Positions 1-8,983 are shown, numbered from the stretch's first letter. The stretch: DNA of 64,000 bases from Cyclobacterium jeungdonense (GCF_010994275.1 NZ_WMCD01000013.1:57362-121361); one strand, 5' to 3'. Numbers and translations are program-made. The notes: generated by a model not told the origin, from the sequence alone.

Positions 1-25
1 TCTTTCACCACCTTAATTGTCTGTT

Positions 26-1492
26 ATGGAGTTGAGTACCCTTGACCTGATTGTGATTGGTCTGTTTTTTTTATTGATGCTGCTGATTGGCGTCTGGTCT
101 TATTTCAGGAATACCGATTCGGAAGATTACTTTGTGGCCGGAGGTAAACTGCCCTGGTGGCTATCCGGTATCAGCCACCATGTTTCCGGGTATAGCGGGG
201 CAGTGTTCGTGGCCTATGCCGGACTTGCCTATACGCATGGCTTTTCAGTGTACATTTGGTGGGCATTGACCATTGGATTGACCGTGATTATTTCGGCCAA
301 GGTATTTCCTGTTTTCTGGGTCCGGCTGAGAAAGCGGTTTAAAATACAATCCCCATTGGAATTTTTGGAGACACGTTACAACCTGGCCACCCAGCAGTTG
401 ATGGCCTGGAGTGGTGTTATTTTGAAACTGTTTGATATTGGCGCCAAATGGGCGGCTATTGCCATACTATTGAATGTATTTACCGGGATTTCCCTGACAT
501 GGGGAATTTTGATTTCGGGGGGGATCTCCCTGTTGTACATTACCTTTGGAGGACTATGGGCGGTGATCATCACCGATTTTGCCCAGTTCATTGTACAAAT
601 CATTGCCGGACTGGTCATGTTTGTGGTGGTCCTTCAGAAATTGGGTGGAGTAGATGCTATTTTTACCGTTTGGGACCAACTTCCCGAAGGCAATAGTCAG
701 GCCTTCAATGATCCCTATACAGTGGGTTTTGCGTTGGCCTTTTTGTTTATCAATTTCCTTTCCTACAATGGCGGGCAGTGGAACCTTGCCACCCGCTACA
801 TTTCCTCGCCTACGGAACAACAGGCATCAAAAGCTGCCTGGCTCTCCGGTGCCTTGTACCTGGTTTGGCCATTGATTTTATTCTTCCCCATGTGGGCTGC
901 ACCCGTGCTCCTGCCCGATATGGAAGACCCTACCCAATCCTATGGTATATTGACCATGGAGTTGTTGCCCGTTGGTTTGATTGGTTTGGTGATTGCTTCC
1001 TTATTTGCCAATACCATGTCCATGACTTCGTCCGATATCAATACCATTTCAGCCGTGATATCCCGGGACATTTTGCCGGCGGTCAATAAAAAATTCCGAA
1101 AGGAAGCCACCTCCCTGACCACAGCCAGGATTACTACGTTCCTGTTTACCCTGGGTACCATTGGTATTGCGCTGCAGTTTGAGCGGTTTGGCGGGGTACT
1201 GGGCTTGATTATCAGTTGGTTTGGCGCATTGGTAGGACCCATCGCCATTCCCATGCTCTTTGGTTTGATTCCCTGGTTCAAATCCTGCGGGCCAAAGGCA
1301 GCCATTGGATCTATTCTGGTGGGGCTGCTGGCTTTTGTGATCACCAAAAATGTGGAATTAAACAGCCTGGCCCTGGAAGTAAGCCTGCCGGTACTTTCTT
1401 CTGCTATTACCTATATACTAGTCGGCTTTCTGGAAAGGGATTCCGTACCCGATAAAGTCAAACAGATGCTGTCGGATATTGCGCAGGAGTAG
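26..1492 (+). CDS. Sodium:solute symporter (SSS family)
   Basis: Inner-membrane secondary transporter that would couple Na+ entry to uptake of an organic solute, probably a sugar or organic acid. The 488-residue protein is almost wholly hydrophobic with about 13 predicted membrane segments. It carries the SSS-type N-terminal pattern DYFVAGGKLPWW followed by glycine- and serine-rich helix 2, and a GGLWAVIITDFAQF segment typical of helix 6. An in-frame TTG lies 9 bases upstream, but ATG at 26 is the better start. The gene is the first in the window, so its upstream partners are unknown. A strong intrinsic terminator follows, so it is probably the last gene of its transcript. Substrate cannot be deduced. 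A second symporter of the same superfamily lies at 25.6 kb. Confidence 0.93.
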   Translation: MELSTLDLIVIGLFFLLMLLIGVWSYFRNTDSEDYFVAGGKLPWWLSGISHHVSGYSGAVFVAYAGLAYTHGFSVYIWWALTIGLTVIISAKVFPVFWVRLRKRFKIQSPLEFLETRYNLATQQLMAWSGVILKLFDIGAKWAAIAILLNVFTGISLTWGILISGGISLLYITFGGLWAVIITDFAQFIVQIIAGLVMFVVVLQKLGGVDAIFTVWDQLPEGNSQAFNDPYTVGFALAFLFINFLSYNGGQWNLATRYISSPTEQQASKAAWLSGALYLVWPLILFFPMWAAPVLLPDMEDPTQSYGILTMELLPVGLIGLVIASLFANTMSMTSSDINTISAVISRDILPAVNKKFRKEATSLTTARITTFLFTLGTIGIALQFERFGGVLGLIISWFGALVGPIAIPMLFGLIPWFKSCGPKAAIGSILVGLLAFVITKNVELNSLALEVSLPVLSSAITYILVGFLERDSVPDKVKQMLSDIAQE

Positions 1493-1560
1493 CCTTACGC
1501 GTCCAAATCCTCATTGCCAGGGTGCACCACAGATTACTCAGATTAGCACAGATAATAATT

Positions 1561-1593
1561 CTGGGTGAAGTATGCTACTTCACCCAGTTTTTT
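1561..1593 (+). terminator. Rho-independent terminator after the symporter
   Basis: A perfect 12-bp stem, CTGGGTGAAGTA pairing with TACTTCACCCAG around a TGC loop, is followed directly by six T. It lies about 70 bases after the symporter stop codon. Confidence 0.88.
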
Positions 1594-1695
1594 ACGGAAT
1601 CATAAACAGATAAAACCTGCCAAAAAGCCCTTTGTAATGGCTTATCGTATGCGTTTTAAAAGCACGTTTTTCTTTACGGTCGGTCTTCGGTTTCC

Positions 1696-1815
1696 GGCAT
1701 TGCAAATGCCTCGTTTGCATAACGCATTGGATACCTGGGATGTAGTTGCAAACACCCAGAGACAGTTTTGGGGATTACAAATCCCCCTTATCTGAACCAC
1801 GGAATTACAAATTCC
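1696..1815. repeat. Cluster of three covarying small hairpins (REP-like)
   Basis: Three blocks share the form GGXATT-[G/A]CA-AATX'CC: 1696-1710 with C/G at X/X', 1771-1785 with G/C, and 1801-1815 with A/T. The third stem pair changes on both sides, so pairing is preserved while the sequence differs. The middle block extends by one more G-C pair (1770/1786). The last block is followed by CGAGGAGCGG. The 231-base open frame over this region (1565-1795) looks like chance. I interpret the cluster as REP-like structured intergenic DNA; no transposase for it is visible here. Confidence 0.6.
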
Positions 1816-1901
1816 GAGGAGCGGAGTTAAAATATGTCAAAACTATTTTTTATTTATTTATATACCGTATTTTTAGGTGAAATTACCTCTAGGTACACGA
1901 T

Positions 1902-4541
1902 ATGATTGATTTCTCCAGGGAATTAAAGGTGTTGTCTTGCTTTATGCTTTTTCAAGCTTTTATTTTCAATGGATCATCGCAGGGGATCAGAGGGTTGGTC
2001 ACTTCTGAAGAAGGCGAACCCCTGGCTTACGCTACGGTTTTTGCAAGGAACCTGAATGACGGCATCCCCACCAACCAAGATGGGCGGTTTGAATGGAAAC
2101 TACCACCTGGAAACTACGATATCATTGTCCAATACCTGGGCTACCAGTCAAAATTACAAACAGTGGAAGTAAAGGACAGTTGGGTAGATCTGGATGTAAG
2201 TCTGGAAATGCAAACGTTTGCCTTGCAGGAAGTAGAGGTAAGGGGGGATCAAGAAGATCCGGCACTTACCGTCATGCGTAAAGCCATAGCAAAAGCAAAA
2301 TTTCACCGCCTGCAGGTTCAGGAATACAGCATGATGGTGTACATAAAAGGAACCGGAGAACTGACCAATGCCCCCTTTTTCCTGAAAAAGAAACTGAAAG
2401 AGGAGGGAGTTGGACTCAATGAGGCCTATACTTCAGAATCGGTTTCTAAAATTCACTTTAAGCAGCCGGATGAAATTACCGAGACGGTCATCAGTATACG
2501 GTCCACTGGTGAAAACAACCAGACTTCACCTGCTCCCTATATCGGGGCCAGTTTTTACGATGACCAGATCAATGGCGTGGTTTCCCCCCTCTCCAGGTCC
2601 GCTTTTGTTTATTATCGGTTCCGTTTAGAAGGGAATTTTTTTGATAACGGGGTTATGGTGAATAAAATAAGGGTTATTCCCCGTTCAAAAGGAGAAAAGG
2701 TATTTGACGGGTATATCTATATCATCGAGGATTTATGGGCCATTCATAGCCTGAATTTGAAAACTTCCCTCATGGGTTTTGATATAGCGGTAACCCAGCA
2801 ATATGCTCCGGTGGAAGAAAACATCTGGATGCCCCTGACCCATACCTACACTTTCGGGGGAAAGTTTTTTGGTTTTGCCGGGGAGTACCAGTACCTGGCA
2901 TCAACCAGGGATTACCAAATCACACTTAATCCCGATCTTCTGGTAGCTACCAAAATTTTGGATGAAAAGGTAGAGGAGATTCCCGATTATCTTCCTGAAG
3001 TTTCGAAAAGTGCAGACCCCCTTGAGCAGTTGGCAGCTGCTGATCAGATGAGCAGAAAGGATTTCAGAAAAATGGTCGACGCATATGAAAAGGAATCGAT
3101 AAAGGAAAGAGAGCAGGCGGAGGTCATATCCGAAAGAAGCTATACCGTAGATTCCATGGCCACCAAAAGAGACCTTGTATATTGGGACAGCATCAGGCCG
3201 GTCCAACTGACTGCCAAAGAAATACAAGGTTATCGCAGGGATGATAGTTTGGCTCTGGTAGAGGCGGCCCGTGAAAGTGATGTTGACTCAGTGTCTCAAA
3301 AAGCCAAAAGAAAATTCCAACCACTTGATTTTCTAACGGGTGGAGATTATAGTTTTGGGAAAGGCAGGTCTGCAGGTTTTCATTCCAATTGGACCAAAAT
3401 GTCATTCAATACAGTAGAAGGGTTTAAATTGGGATTTTCAGGATATTACCGGGCTGAGAAGAACACCAAAATGGCAGACAGTGTAACCAACCACCTGCGG
3501 TCCTGGAATTTCAGACCGGAATTCAGGTATGGTTTTGCAAGTAGAAAGCCCTACGGAATGCTGCACATCAGGCGCACGGTGACCAAAGGAAGGCCGGGCC
3601 ACACCTGGGGAATAGAAGGAGGGAAGTACATTTTCCAATACAATGGAGAGGACCCCATCAATGAGCAAGTCAATGCCCTTTATTCCTTATTTTTCAGGCA
3701 AAATTACATGAAACTGTATGAGAAAACCTTTACCAGATTATACCTGGCTCATAGAATTACGGATGCCTTCACCTATAGGGTGAATTTCCGATTCGAGGAT
3801 CGGGTGAATCTGGAGAACAATTCCGATTATAGTTTTTACAATAAGCCGGAACGAAGGTATACGTCCAATCGACCAATGAACCAGGAAGCAGGGAACGAGG
3901 CCTTTGCACCTAATGAGGCTGTTTTGGTTAGTGGCTCCATTGAGTGGCGTCCTGGATTGAAATACCGGATAAGAAACGGAAGAAAATTCCCGCTTATGGA
4001 AACGGCGCCCCTGGTAAAATTTAACTATAACAAAAATTTTTCAGGAGCTGGCAAATTCGATCACCTGGAACTAGGACTGGAGCATGCGCTTAACTTCGGC
4101 GTAAGTGGCAAATTGGATGTAAACGTGCAAACGGGTACTTTCCTGAATCACTCTCAGGTCTATTTTATGGACTTCAAACATTTTGGGGGTAACCGGACCA
4201 TCTTTAGTAATATGGGAGCGGCCAGCAATTTCCGATTTTTGGATTACTACCAATACAGCACCGCAGGTCCTTATTTCAGTAGCATCATGCATTATCAATT
4301 CAGGAAATTTCTTTTTACCCAATTGCCGGTACTCCGGTTTTCAGGCATCAGGGAAAATCTATTTTTTAATTATTTAAAAACCGAGAACGCTCCCCATTAT
4401 TGGGAGTTGGGTTATTCATTGGACAACCTGTATCGGATTTTCAGGGTAGAGATTGGCGCAGGCTTTGAAAACAGCAAGTACAATAGGGGTGGGATTCGCT
4501 TTGGTATCGCTACTTTCATCCAGGTCAATGTAGGGGAGTGA
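1902..4541 (+). CDS. DUF5686 / carboxypeptidase-regulatory-like outer-membrane protein
   Basis: An 879-residue exported protein of unknown molecular function, typical of Bacteroidota. Residues 1-27 form a signal peptide. Residues 28-115 are a CarboxypepD_reg-like beta-sandwich (GLVTSEEGEPLAYATVFARN, ending LQEVEVRG), as also found at the start of SusC proteins. The rest resembles the DUF5686 family: an N-terminal part beginning DPALTVMRKAIAKAKFH, a charged and probably helical stretch near 360-460, and a C-terminal half of alternating aromatic beta-strands compatible with an outer-membrane barrel. Length fits the family. It appears monocistronic. Function in vivo is not established; a role in the cell envelope is inference. 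Confidence 0.88.
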   Translation: MIDFSRELKVLSCFMLFQAFIFNGSSQGIRGLVTSEEGEPLAYATVFARNLNDGIPTNQDGRFEWKLPPGNYDIIVQYLGYQSKLQTVEVKDSWVDLDVSLEMQTFALQEVEVRGDQEDPALTVMRKAIAKAKFHRLQVQEYSMMVYIKGTGELTNAPFFLKKKLKEEGVGLNEAYTSESVSKIHFKQPDEITETVISIRSTGENNQTSPAPYIGASFYDDQINGVVSPLSRSAFVYYRFRLEGNFFDNGVMVNKIRVIPRSKGEKVFDGYIYIIEDLWAIHSLNLKTSLMGFDIAVTQQYAPVEENIWMPLTHTYTFGGKFFGFAGEYQYLASTRDYQITLNPDLLVATKILDEKVEEIPDYLPEVSKSADPLEQLAAADQMSRKDFRKMVDAYEKESIKEREQAEVISERSYTVDSMATKRDLVYWDSIRPVQLTAKEIQGYRRDDSLALVEAARESDVDSVSQKAKRKFQPLDFLTGGDYSFGKGRSAGFHSNWTKMSFNTVEGFKLGFSGYYRAEKNTKMADSVTNHLRSWNFRPEFRYGFASRKPYGMLHIRRTVTKGRPGHTWGIEGGKYIFQYNGEDPINEQVNALYSLFFRQNYMKLYEKTFTRLYLAHRITDAFTYRVNFRFEDRVNLENNSDYSFYNKPERRYTSNRPMNQEAGNEAFAPNEAVLVSGSIEWRPGLKYRIRNGRKFPLMETAPLVKFNYNKNFSGAGKFDHLELGLEHALNFGVSGKLDVNVQTGTFLNHSQVYFMDFKHFGGNRTIFSNMGAASNFRFLDYYQYSTAGPYFSSIMHYQFRKFLFTQLPVLRFSGIRENLFFNYLKTENAPHYWELGYSLDNLYRIFRVEIGAGFENSKYNRGGIRFGIATFIQVNVGE

Positions 4542-4798
4542 GGTTTGTTTGCGAGCGAATATCCACCTGGAAAAAATTTTCAAAATGTATCGTCATGACA
4601 ATATTCCATTCCAAAAAGGGACAGATGACAGGAAAAGGCTACTAGCTTTATTTGATTGGAAATTTTCGTATCGATAATCGAAGTTCTCCAAGACAGCATT
4701 TTATATCAGGCTTTTCCGGCCTTCAAAGGTTATGTTTTTTAAGGCTAATGCATATTTCGGGTTTATTGTTAATTTGGGAACTTGGTTTAAGCTGTTTT

Positions 4799-4873
4799 AT
4801 GAAATCGAGCATGACCAAAACGTCACACAGTGGGATGAATATAAAGCATGCGAGATTCCATATGGCCGCTTAA
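4799..4873 (+). repeat. Mini-ORF repeat, copy 1 (24 codons)
   Basis: One of four copies of a roughly 90-bp repeat that holds a short open frame. This copy encodes 24 residues starting MKSSMTKTSH and containing GMNIKHARFH, then stops at TAA. The full repeat continues to the ATG of the hydrolase gene at 4890, sharing TTAAAGACAATTACAAACAT just before it. Relative to copy 4, this copy has gained GC after GCC and lost GA nearby, so its frame ends early. Arms GAAATCGAGCATG and CATGCGAGATTCC form an imperfect inverted repeat. Confidence 0.7.
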
Positions 4874-4889
4874 AGACAATTACAAACAT

Positions 4890-5690
4890 ATGAAAAGTAG
4901 GTTTATGATCCCGATGATTTTATTTTCAATATTGATCTTAATGGCTTACGGATTGGTATATGCATTTCAAGAAAAGTTTCTTTTCTTCCCTGAAAAACTG
5001 AAAAGCAATTTCCTCTTTCAATTTGACCAAAAATTTGAAGAAATGAACATCCGGATGAACGATGGCATTTCATTGAATGGACTACTATTCAAAACCGATC
5101 ATCCAAAAGGCCTTATTTTTTACCTGCATGGAAATGCCGGATCAGTAAGAACCTGGGGTGGGGTAGCTGAGGTTTTTACCGAATTTGGTTATGACCTGTT
5201 TATACTGGATTATAGAGGTTATGGCAAAAGTGAAGGCGCAATTCAGGGGCAGGAACAAATGTATCAGGATGTTCAAAGGGCTTATGATGTGCTGAAAAAC
5301 AGGTATCTTGAGCAGGAGATCATCGTTCTTGGCTATTCTATGGGCACTGGTCCGGCTTCAAAATTAGCTTCCGTCAATCAACCCAGGCTTTTGATTTTGC
5401 AGGCACCCTATTACAGCTTATCCGATCTGGTGCAACATTATTTCCCCATTTTCCCTTCCTTTTTGCACAAATATCCTTTTGAAAATTTCCGGCACATCCA
5501 AAAATGCAAGATGCCGGTGGTGATTTTTCATGGTGATCAAGATGAAGTCATTTATCCAGGGTCCTCCATTAAATTAAAAGAACATTTTAAAGAGCAGGAC
5601 TCCCTGATCATGCTTGCCGGTCAGCAGCACAATGGGATGACGTTTAATCCTGAATATCAAATAAAAATGAAAGAAATATTGAACCAATGA
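4890..5690 (+). CDS. Alpha/beta hydrolase (Bem46/YfhR-like serine esterase)
   Basis: A 266-residue membrane-anchored serine hydrolase, probably an esterase or lipase of unknown substrate. Residues 1-25 form one hydrophobic anchor or signal segment. The core has an oxyanion-type HGNAGS (residues 80-85), the nucleophile elbow GYSMGTG with Ser150, the acid Asp218 in FHGDQDEVI and the base His247 in AGQQHNGM, so the triad is complete. An upstream in-frame ATG at 4848 would add 14 residues that belong to the mini-ORF repeat. ATG at 4890 is preferred because the hydrophobic segment begins there and the A-rich leader ends at it. The gene sits right behind repeat copy 1. Confidence 0.88.
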   Translation: MKSRFMIPMILFSILILMAYGLVYAFQEKFLFFPEKLKSNFLFQFDQKFEEMNIRMNDGISLNGLLFKTDHPKGLIFYLHGNAGSVRTWGGVAEVFTEFGYDLFILDYRGYGKSEGAIQGQEQMYQDVQRAYDVLKNRYLEQEIIVLGYSMGTGPASKLASVNQPRLLILQAPYYSLSDLVQHYFPIFPSFLHKYPFENFRHIQKCKMPVVIFHGDQDEVIYPGSSIKLKEHFKEQDSLIMLAGQQHNGMTFNPEYQIKMKEILNQ

Positions 5691-5760
5691 CCCGCAACTG
5701 AACATTTCATAGATTTTATTTTATCCGGCAATCGAAAATTTCAAATTGAAAACGAATTGT

Positions 5761-5790
5761 TCTCTACAATAAGAATTTGAAAGAATTATC
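5761..5790 (+). pseudogene. Short duplicate of the DUF559 gene 5' end
   Basis: About 30 bases here (CTACAATAAGAATTTGAAAG and flanks) match the first codons of the DUF559 gene at 7297-7326 with only a few mismatches, then similarity ends at a stop codon. It lies in the otherwise gene-free stretch 5691-6355. I read it as a relic of a second DUF559 insertion. Confidence 0.45.
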
Positions 5791-6002
5791 AAAATAGGTA
5801 AGCTATTATTCTACTTTTTTCAAATTTTTATGTTAAAAAATATACAGATTGGATGGATTTTTAATCATTAAAATATTAGGTAATTTACTTGTATCTCCTA
5901 ACTATAATAAAATGTATAGCTAGGAAAAAGCGCGGGGGCCGGCACAAAACCGGGGGTGTGGCAGGGATGCGGGGATAAGGATTTTTGTGCCTTGATCTTT
6001 TG

Positions 6003-6029
6003 GTACTTTTGGATCTAAGCCAAAAGTAC
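6003..6029. repeat. Intergenic palindrome, 10-bp stem
   Basis: GTACTTTTGG and CCAAAAGTAC form a perfect stem around ATCTAAG. Similar TTTTGG...CCAAAA palindromes recur between genes in many Bacteroidota genomes (general knowledge). The surrounding stretch 5691-6355 holds no gene I can support: only this palindrome, the DUF559 fragment and a G-rich tract near 5930-5980. Confidence 0.5.
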
Positions 6030-6355
6030 GAACATAAACAGCGGTTTGATTCAGAAAACTACCATTGTCCTGTACAGCCCTTTTACAAACGGGAAACAGC
6101 GTAAAGTCATTTTCTCTGAGATCAAGCAGAGCAGCTAATATAGAGGGCAGAATCCTTCTCTAAGAATAAACAGCTGTATTTTTTTTCGGAGATTTATCGT
6201 CAAGCTATTCGAGAAACCTAACCCCCGAAAGAGAACAATTGCCACATGAAGAAATTGAAATTTTTCCATTCCCATATTATTTCTAATGAATTAGGTTTGT
6301 ATTAACTAAAAATGAATTAGTTTTAGAATATTACCATAAGATAGTTAACGGGTCA

Positions 6356-6957
6356 ATGAAATACTTCGAAAATAAAAATATATTCTCAGTATTTTTTGGT
6401 TTGCTTTTTATGGAATTGGGAAATTCCTGCACCAAGGACCAATCCCTTGATCCCTTGCTCCGGGATTATACAGAACGCATGACCCTGCTTCCCTCAGATA
6501 CCCTGAGAACCCCCATTGGGTACCGCTCGAATGTGTACAGCAAGTACATCAAGAAATGTGAGATTGATGGCGTCCCTTTCCTGGGAGTAGTCAATGAAAA
6601 CACCAATGAACTGGAGTTTTATTCCTTAACCAAAAGCGAAGATGACTTCAAGATTTTTTTCAGGCGGAAGGACCGAACGCGGTGGGCTCGATCCGGGGGT
6701 TTGAACTTAATCCCGACTCAATGTCACTTATCGGAAGCTCCCTTCGGATCCATTTATATGTCACTTCCAATTCATACAGAGAGTTAGCCTATGACGAGGA
6801 AAAGCAACTCCTCTATCTGCTGGCTTATCAGGGAGTGGACTATTTAGGGCCGAATGGACAACGGCGAAATTGGGACAATAAACATCCTTCCGTGATCATG
6901 ATCAATAACGACTTTGAGAAGGTAGGAGAGGTAGACCTGCCGGTCAATATCATTTAA
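6356..6957 (+). pseudogene. Frameshifted and truncated DUF4221-family lipoprotein
   Basis: Two overlapping frames together give the N-terminal half of a Bacteroidota DUF4221-type lipoprotein, a predicted beta-propeller. The first frame (from 6356) has a hydrophobic leader with cysteine in ELGNSC, then DPLLRDYTERMTLLPSDTL. The second frame (to 6957) continues EGPNAVGSIRGFELNPD. The frames join at a run of seven T near 6653-6659; adding one T would read KIFFQAEGPNAVG and restore a single frame. The product stops after about 200 residues, shorter than I expect for the family (about 370-400), with repeat DNA starting immediately afterwards, so the 3' half appears lost. The family call rests on remembered sequence character. 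Confidence 0.65.
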
Positions 6958-6958
6958 T

Positions 6959-7004
6959 AATTCTCGGTAAAATCCCCGTTGCTCCTTTAATAAAGGGGAT
7001 TTCA
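6959..7004 (+). repeat. C/G-run inverted repeat, copy 1
   Basis: AATTCTCGG, then AAATCCCC and GGGGATTT as inverted arms. It begins within two bases of the broken DUF4221 frame's stop. The same AATTCTCGG-led unit appears in the same orientation at 7877. Confidence 0.55.
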
Positions 7005-7129
7005 CTAACGGTCGGATTTCTAGATATGTAAATTCCAGCCAGCTGCCGTTCATTGTGGCAAGCACTAGCCTTTTCCAATGCAGACATAAATACCATACAC
7101 CTTAAGCGGATTTTAAGCCGATCGAAACC

Positions 7130-7163
7130 AAATCCCCCTTAATAAGGGGGAAAGGGGGATTAA
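7130..7163 (-). repeat. C/G-run inverted repeat, copy 2 (opposite orientation)
   Basis: AAATCCCCCTTAATAAGGGG followed by GAAAGGGGGATT. Read on the minus strand it aligns with the unit at 7877-7919. Between 7005 and 7284 no gene is supported. Confidence 0.55.
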
Positions 7164-7284
7164 CTTACGTAACTATCAATATTTCAGTATATTGAATAGT
7201 GGTAACCACCAGAAAAATTTCCACCGTAAGAAATAAAATTTTTTAAAAATTCTGAAATTTAATGCATAATTTTTAACTTCTTCC

Positions 7285-7680
7285 ATGCGATTTATTCCCT
7301 ACAACAAGAATTTGAAAGAATTTTCAAGAGAATTACGATCTCATTCAACGCTATCCGAGGTTCTACTTTGGCAAAAACTACGTGCGCGTCAATTTCGAGG
7401 CTACGCATTTAACAGGCAAAAGCCATTAGGAGATTACATTGTCGATTTTTACTGCAGGAGATTACAATTGGTCATCGAAATTGATGGAGATAGCCACTTC
7501 CATGATGAATCGGTTCTTGAAGATCTTAAAAGGCAATTGGTTTTGGAAAAAATGGGCTTATGTTTTCTAAGGTTTTTGGATGGAGATGTCAAGAAATCCA
7601 TGCCTTCTATTCTCCAGGAAATAGGTGCGTTTATTGATGAATGGGAGGTTGAAAACGGTGTTCCCAAGACAATTTTTTGA
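7285..7680 (+). CDS. DUF559-domain endonuclease-like protein
   Basis: A 131-residue protein of the DUF559 family, related to very-short-patch-repair endonucleases with a PD-(D/E)XK fold. Family marks visible are SEVLLWQKLRARQFRGYAF, the core GDYIVDFYC with its aspartates, and the strand VIEIDGDSH. The length is typical. Cellular role and DNA target are unknown. The gene stands alone between C/G-run repeats whose nearest copies (7130 and 7877) are inverted relative to each other, and it is surrounded by broken genes, which hints at a mobile or selfish unit. A short copy of its 5' end lies at 5761. No promoter is apparent. Confidence 0.85.
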   Translation: MRFIPYNKNLKEFSRELRSHSTLSEVLLWQKLRARQFRGYAFNRQKPLGDYIVDFYCRRLQLVIEIDGDSHFHDESVLEDLKRQLVLEKMGLCFLRFLDGDVKKSMPSILQEIGAFIDEWEVENGVPKTIF

Positions 7681-7876
7681 GATAAAAAGAGAGGACTGAA
7701 TCCAAAGGATATTAAATCCGGGCTGTCAATGGAATAAGAACCCGTTCCAATCATTTTCTGAAGGAATTTTAAGGTTAATAACCGGAAAATAGTTTTGTAA
7801 ATTTGTGGTAGGACTAACAATGAAAAATTTAAATCTGTAAACTTTTTTCAGGACGAGTCATTTTGGTTCAAATTAA

Positions 7877-7919
7877 AATTCTCGGAAAAATCCCCCTTAC
7901 CCCCTTAAAAGGGGGAATT
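7877..7919 (+). repeat. C/G-run inverted repeat, copy 3
   Basis: AATTCTCGG, then AAATCCCCCTTACCCCCTT and AAAAGGGGGAATT. Same orientation as copy 1, inverted with respect to copy 2. It lies about 200 bases after the DUF559 stop. Confidence 0.55.
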
Positions 7920-7921
7920 GT

Positions 7922-8094
7922 TTAGGTTGAGATTTTTCCTTCCCGGTGAAGCTTTACTTCTGTCATGCCCTGCCTGATGCTTTCCAGGATTTCTTGTTTG
8001 CTAGGTTCCTCAAAATCCTATGGATACGAATGAAACCCAGGCTTTTCACGAAATTGAGAAAAGCGGCGGCTTTGCTGTCTAAAGTTACTTTTAT
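7922..8094 (-). pseudogene. Remnant of a small antitoxin-like gene
   Basis: Minus-strand translation gives two adjoining pieces in different frames: IKVTLDSKAAAFLNFVKSLG, then EEPSKQEILESIRQGMTEVK and a tail ending before TAA at 7922. The pieces resemble the short antitoxin-like proteins of Bacteroidota with a 'KxxLDSK...LNxxKSL' start and an 'EEPSKEEILEGIRQG' body. One base is missing near 8015 and no ATG precedes the first piece. No toxin gene remains beside it. Family assignment is from memory and moderate. Confidence 0.45.
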
Positions 8095-8146
8095 AGTTGA
8101 TTATTATGATTAAATCAAATAGCTTTTTACCTTTTTGCTTTCCACC

Positions 8147-8983
8147 CTAAAACTGCGCCGCTACCCGCTTGAAATAATCCATGCTTTCTTTGACTTCCGG
8201 CAGGTTGTTTTCCCAGTTGTGTTCGTATTCGGCTGAAAAGACGCCTTCAAATCCTTGTCGGTTCAATTCGTGCAGCACCCCGGCCACATTGCAGTTGCCC
8301 GTGCCCCAGGGGATGTCGTGCGCATCCCGAACGCCGGCTTTGTTCAGGTCTTTCATGTGCAGGCTGATGATACGGCCCTCCAGTTTGCGCAGGCTTGCTA
8401 CCGGGTCCAGGCCAGAGCGCACCCAGTGGCCAATGTCCGCACAGACCCCCATCAGTTCGGAACGGCCTTCCAGAAAGCGCAAGGGCACTTCCGGATGCCA
8501 GTACATAGAAGGCAGGGGGTGATTGTGCAGGGCGATCTTAATTTGATGTTCCACTGCCAGCTTCTCGATCAGGTCAAATTGATTGGGCCTGGGCTCTGTG
8601 GTCAGTATGCCGATTCCCATTTCTTTGGCAAAAGCAAACAAGTCCGGCCATTCCTCATCACTGGGACTGGCTACCCCGTAAGCAACGGCTTCAATATCGT
8701 ATTGTGCGAGGAGGGATTTGATTTTATCCTTATCTTCCTGCGATGCCGCAAAGTGGGTGGTGGCATCACCCGTTTTGGTGATTTTTTGCCCCGGGTAAAG
8801 CTCCACATAGCGTACGCCGATACTGTTAAGCTTTTCGAGGGTTTCTTCCAGGGAAAACAGGCGAAAGGTATAGGCCTGGCTGCCCAGTTTCCATCCGGAG
8901 GGAATTTCCTGCTGCGCATGTGCAGTAAGGGTAAGATAGGCGGTCAATGAAAGGATTAAGGAGCGAAGGAATAAGGCTTTCAT
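8147..8983 (-). CDS. Secreted sugar phosphate isomerase/epimerase-like TIM barrel
   Basis: A 278-residue xylose-isomerase-like (AP endonuclease family 2) TIM-barrel protein. Residues 1-23 are a Sec signal ending TAHAQQ, so it should act in the periplasm, unlike true sugar-phosphate isomerases. Likely metal ligands are visible at strand ends: Glu in YVELYPG, His in IALHNHPL, Asp/His in CADIGHW, His in LHMKDLNK and Glu in FSAEYEHNW. In Bacteroidota and Planctomycetota such secreted members are often annotated simply as sugar isomerases/epimerases; some act on keto-sugars or keto-glycosides. It is divergent from the GDPD gene and near an FAD oxidoreductase, which fits a sugar-modifying role, but the reaction is unknown. 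Confidence 0.83.
   Translation of the reverse strand: MKALFLRSLILSLTAYLTLTAHAQQEIPSGWKLGSQAYTFRLFSLEETLEKLNSIGVRYVELYPGQKITKTGDATTHFAASQEDKDKIKSLLAQYDIEAVAYGVASPSDEEWPDLFAFAKEMGIGILTTEPRPNQFDLIEKLAVEHQIKIALHNHPLPSMYWHPEVPLRFLEGRSELMGVCADIGHWVRSGLDPVASLRKLEGRIISLHMKDLNKAGVRDAHDIPWGTGNCNVAGVLHELNRQGFEGVFSAEYEHNWENNLPEVKESMDYFKRVAAQF

Noticed and set aside
1565..1795. 76-codon open frame over the hairpin cluster
   Set aside because: Lies across palindromic repeats, has no protein-like pattern and no leader; treated as chance.
4652..4798. Upstream extension of the mini-ORF copy 1 frame
   Set aside because: Only the part from the ATG at 4799 is shared with the other three copies; the rest has no conserved counterpart.
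5926..5990. G-rich tract considered as a structured RNA or riboswitch
   Set aside because: No consistent stem set or gene immediately downstream; similar G-runs occur next to the known intergenic palindromes.
8255..8950. Long plus-strand frame opposite the TIM-barrel gene
   Set aside because: It mirrors the codons of a clear minus-strand gene with signal peptide and metal-site motifs.
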